Source of the DNA: Strongylocentrotus purpuratus
Lineage: Eukaryota; Echinodermata; Echinoidea; Camarodonta; Strongylocentrotidae
Assembly (NCBI RefSeq): GCF_000002235.5
Contig: NW_022145594.1
Span: forward strand, 21,817,890 to 21,881,889
Direction of reading: 5' to 3'
DNA: 64,000 bases
The translations under genes and the position numbers were made by a program. Under the pieces are notes generated by a model. It was given only the letters and a program-made list of their open reading frames with translations. It did not search any database and was not told the origin of the DNA. This document shows positions 1 to 10,100 of this stretch, piece by piece; position 1 is the first letter of the stretch, and each line of letters opens with the position of its first letter.

Positions 1-1
1 A

Positions 2-757
2 GTTAAAGGGAAGCAATCAAAGTATTCATTGATTCTTTTTAAGTTTTTGTTGCAGTTGCAAAGTGAAGGACAACGTTTAGTTAATGTAAAGTCACAATGG
101 GTCGAGTTTCTTGCAGACAGTTTTGACTATGCAGGACTTGGGAACGTCTGGCGAGCTCAAGGAGAAGGATATAGTGCTGCCTGGATTATGAATACTATGA
201 AAACCAGGCTTTCTGACATGTCTATTCAGGAATGGAGCGCATCTACCTGGTCAAATCGTATTTGCACGAACTATAGGATGTTTAAGAATGAGTTGGTTTA
301 TGAAAAATACCTGCAGATATTATGTCAGAAGGAAGCAATAACTTTAAGTAAATTTAGATGCAGAACACATAGATTACCAGTTAATAAAGGTAGATTTGAT
401 GCAAATGTAGTAGATGATTTGCAATGCCCACTCTGTACACCAACAGATATTGGTGATGAATTTCATTATATTTTTGTATGTCCATTCTTTCAAAATGAAA
501 GAAAAATGTATATACCAAATAACTTGTGTGGTAGTAGCTTAAGACCAAGTGCGTTGCACATGGATAAGGTTTTTAATACAGCTCACGCTTGCCAGCTAAA
601 GAAATTAGCCAAATTTGTTAGAATCATTATGTCATATTTTTCAAAAGATTCAAGGGTAGATGGTAATACTGTAAATGATAGCTCACAAATAAGCAATGTT
701 GTTAGGCACACTCGTAGCGGTAGGAAGGTGAAATGCCCAGTTCGCCTTGATTTGTAA
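2..757 (+). CDS. LINE ORF2 C-terminal region with zinc-knuckle (partial)
   Basis: The frame is open from the first bases of the window, so the 5' end is missing. The visible 250 or so residues follow the reverse transcriptase. They include an FRCRTHRLPVNKGRF segment and then a Cys/His cluster: CPLC, 13 residues on HYIFVCPFF, then an Arg-rich turn. This pattern is typical of the C-terminal zinc-knuckle of many invertebrate LINE ORF2 proteins and is thought to bind RNA or target DNA. The last 50 residues are polar and end in basic RSGRKVKCPVRLDL. No frame breaks occur in the visible part, so the copy is fairly young. The exact clade cannot be set without the polymerase domain. Confidence 0.75.
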   Translation, partial: VKGKQSKYSLILFKFLLQLQSEGQRLVNVKSQWVEFLADSFDYAGLGNVWRAQGEGYSAAWIMNTMKTRLSDMSIQEWSASTWSNRICTNYRMFKNELVYEKYLQILCQKEAITLSKFRCRTHRLPVNKGRFDANVVDDLQCPLCTPTDIGDEFHYIFVCPFFQNERKMYIPNNLCGSSLRPSALHMDKVFNTAHACQLKKLAKFVRIIMSYFSKDSRVDGNTVNDSSQISNVVRHTRSGRKVKCPVRLDL

Positions 758-759
758 AT

Positions 760-935
760 ATGTTTATCATTGTTCATATTATCACATGTTTATCATTGTT
801 CATATTATCACATGTTTATTATTGTTCATATTATCACATGTTAATTATTGTTCATATTATCACATGTTTGTCTTTGTTTATATTATCTTATTATGTTTAT
901 CAATTTTCATGTAATCACATGTTTATCATTGTTAT
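760..935 (+). repeat. 26-bp minisatellite in LINE 3' UTR
   Basis: About six to seven head-to-tail copies of a 26-bp unit beginning ATGTTTATCATTGTTCATAT. The first three are almost identical and later ones diverge and lose spacing. The short ORF across it is an artefact of the repeat. Confidence 0.85.
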
Positions 936-1096
936 ACTATTGTTATATTGATACTATGTTGTAAATATTTTTGTACTCTCATACCCCGAGAGGGGGTCGA
1001 TAGAGTCAATAAAATCTTACAATCTTACAATCACGTTACTTACACCGGCTAATCGTCTTATTTTTCTGTTCGTGAATCTCTGGTTGTATTCAATTA

Positions 1097-1636
1097 GTAA
1101 TTTGTAGGTGTCTTACACACCTCTTTTCAATGGTCAAAGTTACCATAACTTTCTTGGTGATGATCACGTAGCTCAAGCTGATTACTAATCTAAGCTGTGA
1201 ATCCGTGATATTTAGGTGTGAAAAATTAGTAATTATTAGGTGTCTTAAAACACCTTTTTAAATGGTTGTCAAGGTTGCCATAAATTCAGCGGTAATGATC
1301 TCGTGACTCAAACAGATTAGTAATCTATGCTGGGCATCCGTGATTTTTAGGTGTGAGAAATTAGTCATTATTAGGTGTCTTAAAACACCTTTTTAAATGG
1401 TTTCAAAGTTACAATAACTTTCTTGGGGATGATAACGTGGCTAAAACTGATTACTAATCTAAGCTGGGCATCCGTGATTTTTAGGTGTGAAAAATTAGTC
1501 ATTATTAGGTGTCTGACAACACCTTTTTAAATGGTTTCAAAGTTACCATAACTTTCTCGGTGATGATCACGTGGCTAAAACTGATTACTAATCTAAGCTG
1601 TGAATCCGTGATATTTAGGTGTGAGAAATTAGTTAT
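1097..1636. repeat. 134-135 bp tandem repeat, four copies
   Basis: Four tandem copies, each with ATTAGGTGTCTTAAAACACC (a small palindrome), TTTTTAAATGG, a CAAAGTTACCATAACTTTC segment, a GATNATCACGTGGCT segment, and a closing CATCCGTGATTTTTAGGTG. The AGGTGTCT word recurs at 1237, 1372 and 1506, which sets the period. Reverse-complement copies lie at 2015-2212. Confidence 0.85.
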
Positions 1637-2212
1637 TTCCAATGTAAAGGCATTGGTAATATGTTGACTTACATAATTTGATTAATCGAAACATTTTCAT
1701 ATACTTGTATTTTATTGAAATTATTTTAGTTCATAGTTAATGTTTCCCTTGTTCATGTTTAATTCAATATAATTTATACGAAGTAGCGAAATGTCCTAAT
1801 AACTGGTAATTTATATTTGTAGTATTTTCGAAATGAATTGCATATAACTAAATCATCAGTATCTAAGAAATATGCTGTAAATTCAGATAAATTGTTTACA
1901 AAAACATAGATCTGCACGCACCGCATATACAATATGCAAATTAATTGGTGTCAGCTGGTTCAACTGGAAATATGCCAACAGTCAGTCATCAACTGGTGCA
2001 ACTAGAAATATGCACACAGTCACGGGATTATCACCACGGAACTTAAATGGTAATTGTGAAACCATCAAGACACCCAAGAATAATTCATTGTTCACACACG
2101 GATACCCAGCTTATATTAATAATCCGTTTGAGTCACGAGATCACTACCGCGGAAGTTATAGCAACCTTGACTACCATTTAAAAAGGTGTTTTAAGATACC
2201 TAATAATACAGA
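1097..2212. mobile_element. Inverted-repeat element with tandem-repeat arms (candidate non-autonomous DNA transposon)
   Basis: The sequence at about 2100-2212 is the reverse complement of the 134-bp unit at about 1230-1345, at roughly 85-90% identity by eye. A weaker second copy covers 2015-2100. The arms flank about 400 bp of AT-rich sequence with no ORF. Tandem repeats in inverted orientation at both ends resemble non-autonomous DNA transposons with subterminal repeats. No target duplication could be fixed, so the exact ends are uncertain. Confidence 0.5.
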
Positions 2213-2394
2213 CGTACCAGTATTAAAGTGTTGTTGCCGTTCAACTGGTTGGATGTTTTGCCAAATGGTTCTAATGGCTCAGCTAGACCGGTTGATTTCT
2301 AACTGGCCTGGATCAACTGGATCATTTAGCCCATTTCAATTTCCAGGGTTACCAGTTGACATTAACTGGTTCACCAACTGGACCAGTTGCAACT
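1947..2394. repeat. CAACTGG-rich short repeats flanking the inverted arm
   Basis: The word AACTGG occurs many times at 1947-2000 and again at 2240-2394 (for example GTTCAACTGGTTGG and TTAACTGGTTCACCAACTGG), on both sides of the inverted 134-bp arm. A 28-bp block, AACTGGAAATATGCCAACAG and its variant, is directly repeated about 50 bp apart. The function is unknown. Confidence 0.5.
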
Positions 2395-2812
2395 AGCTTT
2401 CTCTTCTGGGATGTTTGCACCCCCCCCCCCTCACCCTTCTAATCCCAAACTGCTTCCGGCGCTCGTGGACGTAATTATGGAAGATCCAAAACACGATGTT
2501 CAGATACGGGATGAGAACGTCATTATTTTGGTTCATTTATTGTGTAACATTTGCGTAATTATTGGGTTGAACGCGGTTAACAGTAACATATTTCCTCTTC
2601 GACGTAAATTTCACTTGAATGAAGAACATGATTCATTACAAGTCAGCCTCGTAATATTCCCGTGAATTTTACGCAGATATTTTGACTATTAAAACTATCA
2701 CTAACGCTTTACGTGTTTCTGTGACGCGATTCTAAAACTTCTAAAGAATGTGATAATTTCGTTTATGAAGATGTAATTTCATAATCAAACAAAAACGGGA
2801 GTATTAGGTTTA
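2395..2812. other. Unassigned sequence with a C run
   Basis: Contains a run of C at 2421-2430. No ORF has a recognisable domain and no repeat structure was seen. Confidence 0.4.
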
Positions 2813-2990
2813 CAATTGAATTGAATTGAATTGATAATGGTTTTATTGAGAATAAAAGAACAACAATGCATCGCGGCCTAAAGGGCCGAATTGGGCAATG
2901 TTTTACTAAAGTAAAATACAATATATAAAAACATTCATATTAAAGGACATCAAATTAATGAACTGAACTTGAATAAGCACATTGTTAAAA
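2813..2990 (-). mobile_element. 5'-truncated LINE 3' end, minus strand
   Basis: Read on the minus strand, this ends with a GC-rich hairpin (GGCCCTTTAGGCC), a stretch ending CTCAATAAAACC, and a tail of about four CAATT units. This is the same 3' architecture as the LINEs at 1033, 16083 and 29741, but with a different tail pentamer. No coding part remains. The upstream limit is uncertain. Confidence 0.6.
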
Positions 2991-3058
2991 ATAATATTTA
3001 ACTTTAAAATTATTATCTCTTATTATTATTTGATCTCCCTAACTCATTTGTATATGAA

Positions 3059-3225
3059 AAGGAGATAAAGAAAAGTGAAGAAGAACATGATGGTGGTGTA
3101 GAGTAGAGAAAGCATAGAAAAGAGGATGATAAGATTAAGAAGAGAATGAAGGGAGAAAAGAAGAGAAAAGTAGAAAAGAAGGAGGAAGAAGAAGAAGAAG
3201 AAGATTCAAGTGGGGATAGCAAGAT
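3059..3225. repeat. Polypurine tract
   Basis: About 165 bp that is almost entirely A and G on the + strand, ending in a GAA/GAG-rich run near 3180-3210. The minus-strand ORF here (poly-Ser/Phe) is a composition artefact. Such tracts can form triplex DNA. Confidence 0.7.
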
Positions 3226-3419
3226 GATATACAGAGGGTAGTGCGAATAGTAACACTATCATAATGTATTGATATCAAAATTCAAGCATTACACATTATC
3301 AAACTACTAATGATAGAGGCGAAGTTATGTAGAAAATTAATATTTATATGAAAAATTGTACGAATTAAAATTTACCCTAGGTAATAGCTACTCTAAAGAA
3401 AAGGTTATAATGTTTCAAC

Positions 3420-3556
3420 CAGACTATAAAAAAGGAGAACAATTAGAAGAAGCAAAGGCAGGAGGAGAAAGAGGGAAAGGAGGGTTGAGAAGGAAGGATA
3501 AGGGTGAGATAAAGAGAGGAGGTGGGAAAGTAGAAGTGGTAAAGGAAGAGGAGACA
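3420..3556. repeat. Second polypurine tract
   Basis: A further purine-rich stretch of about 135 bp, 200 bp from the first and on the same strand. The two may be remnants of one longer tract. The Lys/Glu/Gly-rich ORF across it is a composition artefact. Confidence 0.65.
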
Positions 3557-3619
3557 ACTGTGACATTGGCCATGGAAGATAATTTCAGTCATTTAACATA
3601 TAGCTCCGTTTAGTCTCAT

Positions 3620-5806
3620 TTCACAACGCCCCCTATCGTCAGAGTCAGCAGCTTAACATGTTAGCCTATGGAATTTTACCCAAAAATCGTTACAAATTCA
3701 TTTTTGTGTTTAAACGAAAAGCACATCCATCCCGACGTATGTTATCACTAGCTCTTTCATTGGAACCCTCATGTTCCATTGACTTTTGAAAGTTCACTCA
3801 CCGTAATTTGATCAAAATAGGTTGCAAGCTCGTCAAGGCCTATAATACACATGTGAAACAAGTCGAACTTTGGACTCAGTTTAAGATTATAGGTCAAGCA
3901 CACAAAGGATAATAAGCATGAATTATCATAGATCACTTCTGCTTGGTTCATTATGTCCATTTCATCCAACCCCCCACCGTCATTTTTCCATTTATTGAAA
4001 GCAAACATTTTGCCGAGGTAAGCAAAAACATGAATATTCATGAACGGTCAGACAATACAGCCTTTTAGTACGTAATGTATAGTGAATGGGAATGGGCGAT
4101 GATCCGTCCAGGAGGTAGAGGTCAGTGGTTTGTGCTGGCAATGTTCCAGCGAGCGAAAATGAGACAACCGGAGCAATATGACAATTAAAAATAAATGGAT
4201 AACACAGATTTTTAACTTCGGTACAGCAAATGTAGTGATTCCATTATACAGATACAAAGATTAGACCCCAGTTTAAATATAAAATTGGCATATGTGTATA
4301 AATATTTTAAAATATCTGCATAAAAACTTGTGTGTATCAGTAATTGAAACCATAGTTTGCCTTCAAGTATTACACTTATGGGATTACATCACAACTATAA
4401 TATTGGAATTTGTCATTCAAATCAATTTATCTTGCGTTCAAATTCGACGGTTTTAGTGCAGTCAGGTATATCTCGGTTTTATATTCCCTTTTCTAGTTTT
4501 CAAATCTATGGAATTTCGTTAGAATCTACGTATGTTTAATTCAAATTAATGAACAAATTGCTTCTTTCGCTATTTGGTCATTCGATTTGGCGCAACACGA
4601 TTTTCTGACAACGCGACGGTGTCCTTCTAGCATTCGAATTCATGTGTAGCATTCAAATTAGCACTTTGTGCACTTAAATTGATGGTCAATATACATTTCT
4701 CGTTTATTACAAACTTTTTATAGCTCATTCTTTTTCTTTCAAGATTGTTTTTTCATGTGTATTTCATCCTATTTCATTTTCTTGCATTTATACACTTTAT
4801 CAGCATTTAAGTTTGATTGTTAAGAAGAAAAAACGACTTGCATCTACGGACCTGATGGTCTCAGTATATTTGTAAATGTTCATGTAAGGAAGTTGTTTGT
4901 CTTATGTTTCATCATAAATTTATCATAATTTCATTATGGAAGAAGGGTACAATATTGTGACTGGGGTAGGGACTAGAGTCAACAATTTGAACATGATTCA
5001 TTATTTAGCCATGTCTTTAGTCATCGATCTGCTGACGGGCAAGTAAACTATGAAACTCTTTAAGAAAAACAGAGGGGTGTGCTGGGTATAAGAGACGATG
5101 TGAATTACTTTTGTAAAATTCCGAGTCTGTAGTAAAAAGGGGCGATTGAGGGTACCCCCACCTTTCCCGGGTATATTAACATGTCCGTGCAGAAATGCCA
5201 TATCCCTTGATTTCGCCCCTTCTTTACTTTATGTCTGACTTCACCCATCAGCATTGTCCTGAAAATAAATAAATGGAATAACAGCTTAGACCCCAATGGC
5301 AAATCATGCATTTTAAGTGCATTATTTAAAAACTGTAAAAGTTTGTTGCAATTCTTCCCCCTAACATTCCTAACTTGAATAAAAATATTACGAATACGAA
5401 TGACAGGTGTTAATTTGAATGATAAAAATTACGCTTCGACAAGTGCATATTAATTTGAATGCTAGTTGAGCAGTTTCTAAATTAAATGACAGATCTAGGA
5501 AACCCTTCGACCAAAATCCTAAATTAAATACAAAAACTGGAAAATTGAATGATAATTGGCAAGGCAAATCCGATTTGCGCTAACTTAAATACAAAGTAAA
5601 TGAATTCGAATGACAAACACGCGAATTTGGCCGGGAAATCCTATATTACAAATTAAATACAAAATTATTGTTAGCTTGGTCTCCAAGGTAGGGATAATCA
5701 CGTTATTATAATGGTGATATTGCAGTGACAATTGCGTGATTTAGTGTACGTGCGTTTTAAGTGACCTAGTGCAATAAACGTATTAACATATTTACATAAA
5801 TGTCAG
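3620..5806. other. Anonymous AT-rich DNA with inverted clusters of a CATTCRAATT motif
   Basis: No domain-bearing ORF. Between about 4405 and 4675 the words CATTCAAAT, CATTCGATT, CATTCGAATTC and CATTCAAATTAG recur. Between about 5400 and 5620 the complementary words AATTTGAATG and GAATTCGAATGAC recur. Such opposed motif clusters can mark the two ends of an old DNA transposon, but no terminal repeats or target duplication could be defined. Confidence 0.3.
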
Positions 5807-5965
5807 GGCCCGTATTCAATAAACTTTTAAGACATTTTTCTTAAGTCTAAGAAAATGTCTTAGAATTTGTCTAGGTTAAGAAAGTTGCCTCAGCCGTATT
5901 CTAAACACGTTAAGCACTTTTTCTTAAGACAGACTACAGTTAAGAAAAAGAGCTTAACTTGTGTG
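5807..5965 (+). repeat. Harbinger left terminal and subterminal repeat region
   Basis: Starts with the terminal GGCCCGTATTCAAT, followed by many TTAAG/CTTAAG words and a second CGTATTCTAA near 5895. The clustered short motifs are candidate binding sites for the element's Myb-like protein or transposase. That role is inferred from other Harbinger elements. Confidence 0.7.
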
Positions 5966-6144
5966 ACGTCATAATTTTAATGCCGCTCATCAATTTTTTT
6001 TGATTGAGTCCGCCAATTTTTGTCTATGGCAATTTGCGTGTAAAAGAGAAAATCGCACCGCAGGAAATTACCTTTGGCATATATGCGCGTGATCTACCAC
6101 TTTCTTTACCAGCCATCTCGATTTAATTAACAATACCGGCAAAT

Positions 6145-9100
6145 ATGGAAGACAAGATGAACCATAGGAAGGCAAATTTTACACATGCGGAGAAGTTACT
6201 ATTGTTAGAAGAATTTAAGAGTAGGGAGAACATTTTGAAGCCAAAATTCGGAGTGGGGGCTACAGCAAAACTGAAGGAGCAGGCATGGGAGGAAATCGCG
6301 GACAAAATAAATGCCCAAAACCCTTTGGTCAAGAGGACGGTGGACGAGCTAAACAAAAAAGTGGCACAACTTGACCATAACGATGAAGGAAAACTTCTTC
6401 AAAGATAAAAGAAGCATCCAGAAAACCGGTGAGTACTAGTATATTAAATAATTTCTCTTCACGCTCAGATCAAAGACTAAATCCATCCGTCGACTTAATT
6501 CGTGTAGACTATACCTTTAAAACGAAAACGAATTGCGAAATATCGCGGTGACGTCAGCTTGGATTTAACCTTTGTCCTTTGTCTTTGAGATCTGTACCGG
6601 TACTATAGTAGTAGACTACCTTGGCTTCTGTTGAAATTAAATTGTATTGCCTAGACTCTATAGCCTATATTGCGGTAGTGGGCTTAGTTTTCTCCTTTCT
6701 GGAAAAAATAAGGGAGTGCAGAATGGTGATATTTGATTGGGATACCGTCGTTTGGTGGTAAGTGGAACAATATTTGTAAACAGTGAGTAAGTAAAGGCCT
6801 ACCACAGCTAACGAGGATCGAGGAACGATCGTGCTAGTTTAGTTTGAGCGGGTCCCATTCATGATGTTTAGTGTTGGTGTTGTCTAAACCAAAATTAAGA
6901 AATTTTCACAATTATTACTCGGTTAGTAGCAGAGGTTGTACCTACTGAGTACTGGTAATATTAATAAGTGGTAGGATTTGCTTCAATTGAAAATGATATG
7001 TGTTAGCAACAGCAGTGATTGGTCCAGCTGCAGGGTAGATGATGTCTACAAGTACAACCCACTCTATTTTATGACTATGAGCACCTCCTTATTTAATATT
7101 AATATTATTTTTGATTTTTGAACTTTGCATCAGTTGTGATGTTTGTTGACAGTTTGCGATGCCACGGAAATCTGAACGTATATACCAATTGGTCCTGTCC
7201 ATTACCACCTTAGATGTAGATGTAGATGGTAGATCTAGAAAGTAGAAGCAAGGGCGCTAGTGTAGCTCCGCCTCCGTATCCATTTTTTAGCAGTTTAATA
7301 ATAATATCCATTCTTAGCAAAGGAATTTTAGCCCAATTTTTTACTCATTGTATTTTATAGGTCTATAGGTCTATTGCATTTTCCACCTGATTTTGGATCA
7401 CACCCGACATCGGGAAACCTACGTTTAGGGCCTGGAATGTCGACGTCGTCGCTCAGTACCGTCTCTACGCGCTAGCTCCGCACCTCACTGAAGCTATCAG
7501 TCCAAAATTATGCAGACTTCTCGTATGGTTTATGGTATTACGCGCATGCACGATACCATAACCCATACGTCATACGAGAAGTTTGCGTAATTTTGGACTG
7601 ATAGCTTCAGTTCGAGTTGCAAAGCTAGTAGTATAGGCCTAGCGTAGAGACGGTACTGAGCGACGACATCAACATCGAAGCATTAAACGGAGGCTTCCCG
7701 ATTTCGGGTGTGATCCAAATTCAGGTGGAAAATGTGATATATGATTATGATTAAAATTAGTAAAAAATTGAGCTAAATTTCCTTTGATAAGAATGGATAT
7801 GAAACTGCTAAAAAAAATGGATACGGAACTACACTAGCGCCGAAGCAAGACCGTCTAAATAAAATAGGAAAGGAAAACAAATTACATGTACATGTACTAC
7901 TAAGTCTTAGGACCCTGCTTACAAAATACAAGTGTACAACTGTGTGTCAGCTGCAAATTGCAGAGACATGGTGAATCTTGTGTGTTAACATGAGTTTAAT
8001 GAGGCTTTTACAGACCTAGTAGTAGTAGTCTAGGCCTACCTGTATCAATCAGACTTGATTATTAATATTATTAGTAGAGGTCTAATATTACTTCTTGGAA
8101 CAGAACATCTGAAAGGCTTGACTCGATGTCGATGTCGAACTTGGATGTGATCAGTTTGTAGGTGTAAGAAACATTACCGCTAGACAAACTCCCATCTCCC
8201 TACTTATTTGCAAGGTGTGTAGCTCATATACCGGTAGACCACACATACATGCAGGGCTGTCAACCCTCCCGCATTTGGAGGGAGTCTCACTCTCACGCCA
8301 CCACGCTCATTCTCCCGCTGCCCCAAAAGCTCATAGCGGGAGACTCCCGCCACCACGCCTTCCTCCCGCTCTCCCGCCAACGGTGTAGAATCTCCCGGTT
8401 TATGAAAAAAACATCCCGCCAAACCGTACTGTATACCAAAAAAAAAAAAGTGCTCTCCCCCCCCCCCCCCGCTTATTCAGCGGCTGGCACTTAATCTTTT
8501 CTCCAAAAAAAAAATCCCTCCAAGCAGTTTCCCAAAGTTGACAGCCCTGTACTCTGACTTTCTATGCTTTGCTGGAGTGCGGTAGACCTGTGTAGTTTAC
8601 AGACCCTTGGCTTGTTGGCCATACCGGGCATACAACAAACAGAACAATATCCCACAATCATAAATGATAAAACTTCATACCGGTACTCAAAGAATTTACG
8701 TTAAACCAATTTGAATGTAAAGCAGAAGAATCTTGTATAATCCTTGTGCAGTTACATGTAGACTGTAATTCTGAAATGATAGGGAAGATACTAGTTCTGG
8801 CAGTCATTTACTCATTCCCACATAACAGACCTTTGCATTTCAATAACAATTTATTACTTAAACTTTGTTTTGCGAGTTGGTTGCCAAAATACTTATAAAT
8901 ATGTATTCATTGAATAATAAATATGAATACTTCCTTTGTTCACATGTATTGTCATCGGGTATATTACTAATTTATGGCATGGACACAATGAAAAACAAGT
9001 TGTAGACAAATTAAAATGTGATAAATGTATACTCAGTTACTCACTGAGTAAATTTATTTTATTTCAACATGAATTATCATGTACTCTCTTTTGCTCTTTT

Positions 9101-10100
9101 GGTACAGGTGGAGGTGTGGCAACAACAATGATGACCGCAGTTGACAATCATGTCCTGGACATTGTCGGAGAGTTTAGTCCTGTCATAGTGGGGATAGGTG
9201 GAGGAGCAGACTCTTTGGCGGCTATGCCTGTCACACCTAAACATGTCACACCTATGCCTGTCACGCCTAAGCCTGTCACGCCTGTCACACCTGTCACGCC
9301 TGTGATGTAAGTCCATTCTTTACATTGAAGATTAAGAAATTTGGGGCTTCTTGTATGAAGGGTTGCACAGGATGCTTGCTTTTTAAAGAAGATGTACTGT
9401 TCATGTAGGTCTTGCATTTAATAACGCTCAATGTAAAAGACCTCTGCCCCCCTCCATGTTATATGAATAGATAAATCAGTAAGAAGTTATGTTAAAAATT
9501 GTAAGATTGAGTTATCTGTGTATAACATTGTTGAAGAATATCTCACTTTCCATCCATTGATTCACATCAGTAAATATCAGTGATGAAGCTAATTGAAGGG
9601 TACTCTTAAAATGCTCTAACTACAGGTTATATAGTCATTTTCTCAGAAATAATAACCTGTGATTACTTTAATAGACCTTTGAATGTATAATTGAATTTTT
9701 CCTGCTAAAATCCCATGTTCTCATCTATTATTGTTGCACTGCAAGTCTATCAAATAAGAATCTATTTCTTCATTTCAGGCCAAGCACTCCAGTTGCCTCT
9801 TCTTCTAATCGACAGTCCTCAAACTCATCTCCATCAGTTGGATTTCAAGTCTCAAGGCCCAAGTTCTCAGAATCTGCAGGAAAGAGAGCCGGACAAACAG
9901 ATACAACATATAATGATTATTTGCATGTAGAAATGAAGCGTGCTAAACTGGATATGGAGAGGATCCAAGCAGAGAAGGAGAAGATCTATCTTGAAAAACA
10001 GAAGCTTCAGTTAGAAATTCTAAAGCTTCGGTTTGAACTTGAAGAAAAAACACAGGTGAAGGAAGTAGATGTCATTGACTTCACTAATATTGAAATTTAA
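6145..10100 (+). CDS. Harbinger Myb/SANT-like DNA-binding protein, three exons, one frameshift
   Basis: The exons are 6145-6428 (donor G/GTGAGT), 9108-9306 (acceptor TACAG, donor AT/GTAAGT) and 9779-10100 (acceptor TTTCAG), with stop TAA. Exon 1 begins MEDKMNHRKANFTHAEKLLL and carries the MSANT/Myb-like helices through TVDELNKK. A run of six A at 6355-6360 has one base too many. Removing it from the reading gives the family's W-H-N-L ending, and the joined exons then total 804 bases, 267 residues plus stop. Exon 2 holds a GGG turn, the VLDIVGEFSPVIVG segment and an in-frame PVTP repeat. Exon 3 ends in a charged helix rich in E, K and L, probably a coiled coil. In Harbinger elements this protein binds the transposon ends and helps bring the transposase into the nucleus. 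Intron 1 has been invaded by two other elements. Confidence 0.85.
7253..7841. mobile_element. 589-bp fold-back element with 8-bp target duplication
   Basis: Two arms of about 290 bp are near-perfect inverted copies, meeting near 7530-7560. The ends are GGCGCTAGTGTAG and its complement. GAAGCAAG flanks it directly at 7245-7252 and 7842-7849. An 8-bp duplication fits hAT or P superfamilies (or Mutator with 8-9 bp), but the terminal bases are not a textbook hAT end, so the class is open. No ORF. It lies in the first intron of the Harbinger Myb gene and so arrived later. Confidence 0.85.
8252..8549. mobile_element. 298-bp hAT-like MITE
   Basis: The ends are CAGGGCTGTCAAC and GTTGACAGCCCTG, perfect 13-bp inverted repeats of hAT type. 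The interior is C-rich, with repeated CTCCCGC words on + and C and A runs. No 8-bp direct repeat is recognisable in the flanks, so the duplication has decayed or was lost. It also lies in intron 1 of the Harbinger Myb gene. The ORFs here are not genes. Confidence 0.75.

Larger units (their letters stand above)
1..1033 (+). mobile_element. LINE 3' end (ORF2 C-terminus, 3' UTR, tail)
   Basis: The window opens inside the second ORF of a non-LTR retrotransposon, which stops at 757. The 3' UTR holds a 26-bp minisatellite, then a small GC hairpin (CCCCGAGAGGGGG), AATAAAA, and a tail of repeated ATCTTACA units ending near 1033. A hairpin, AATAAA and short tandem tail is usual for CR1/L2-group LINEs, which end in short repeats rather than poly(A). 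The 5' part lies outside the window. Confidence 0.8.

Noticed and set aside
2010-2665. ORFs of 128 and 92 aa
   Set aside because: They run through the inverted 134-bp repeat and a C run, with no recognisable domain.
9077-9417. Minus-strand ORFs opposite the PVTP coding repeat
   Set aside because: Mirror reading of the exon 2 minisatellite; the plus strand has splice sites and family motifs.
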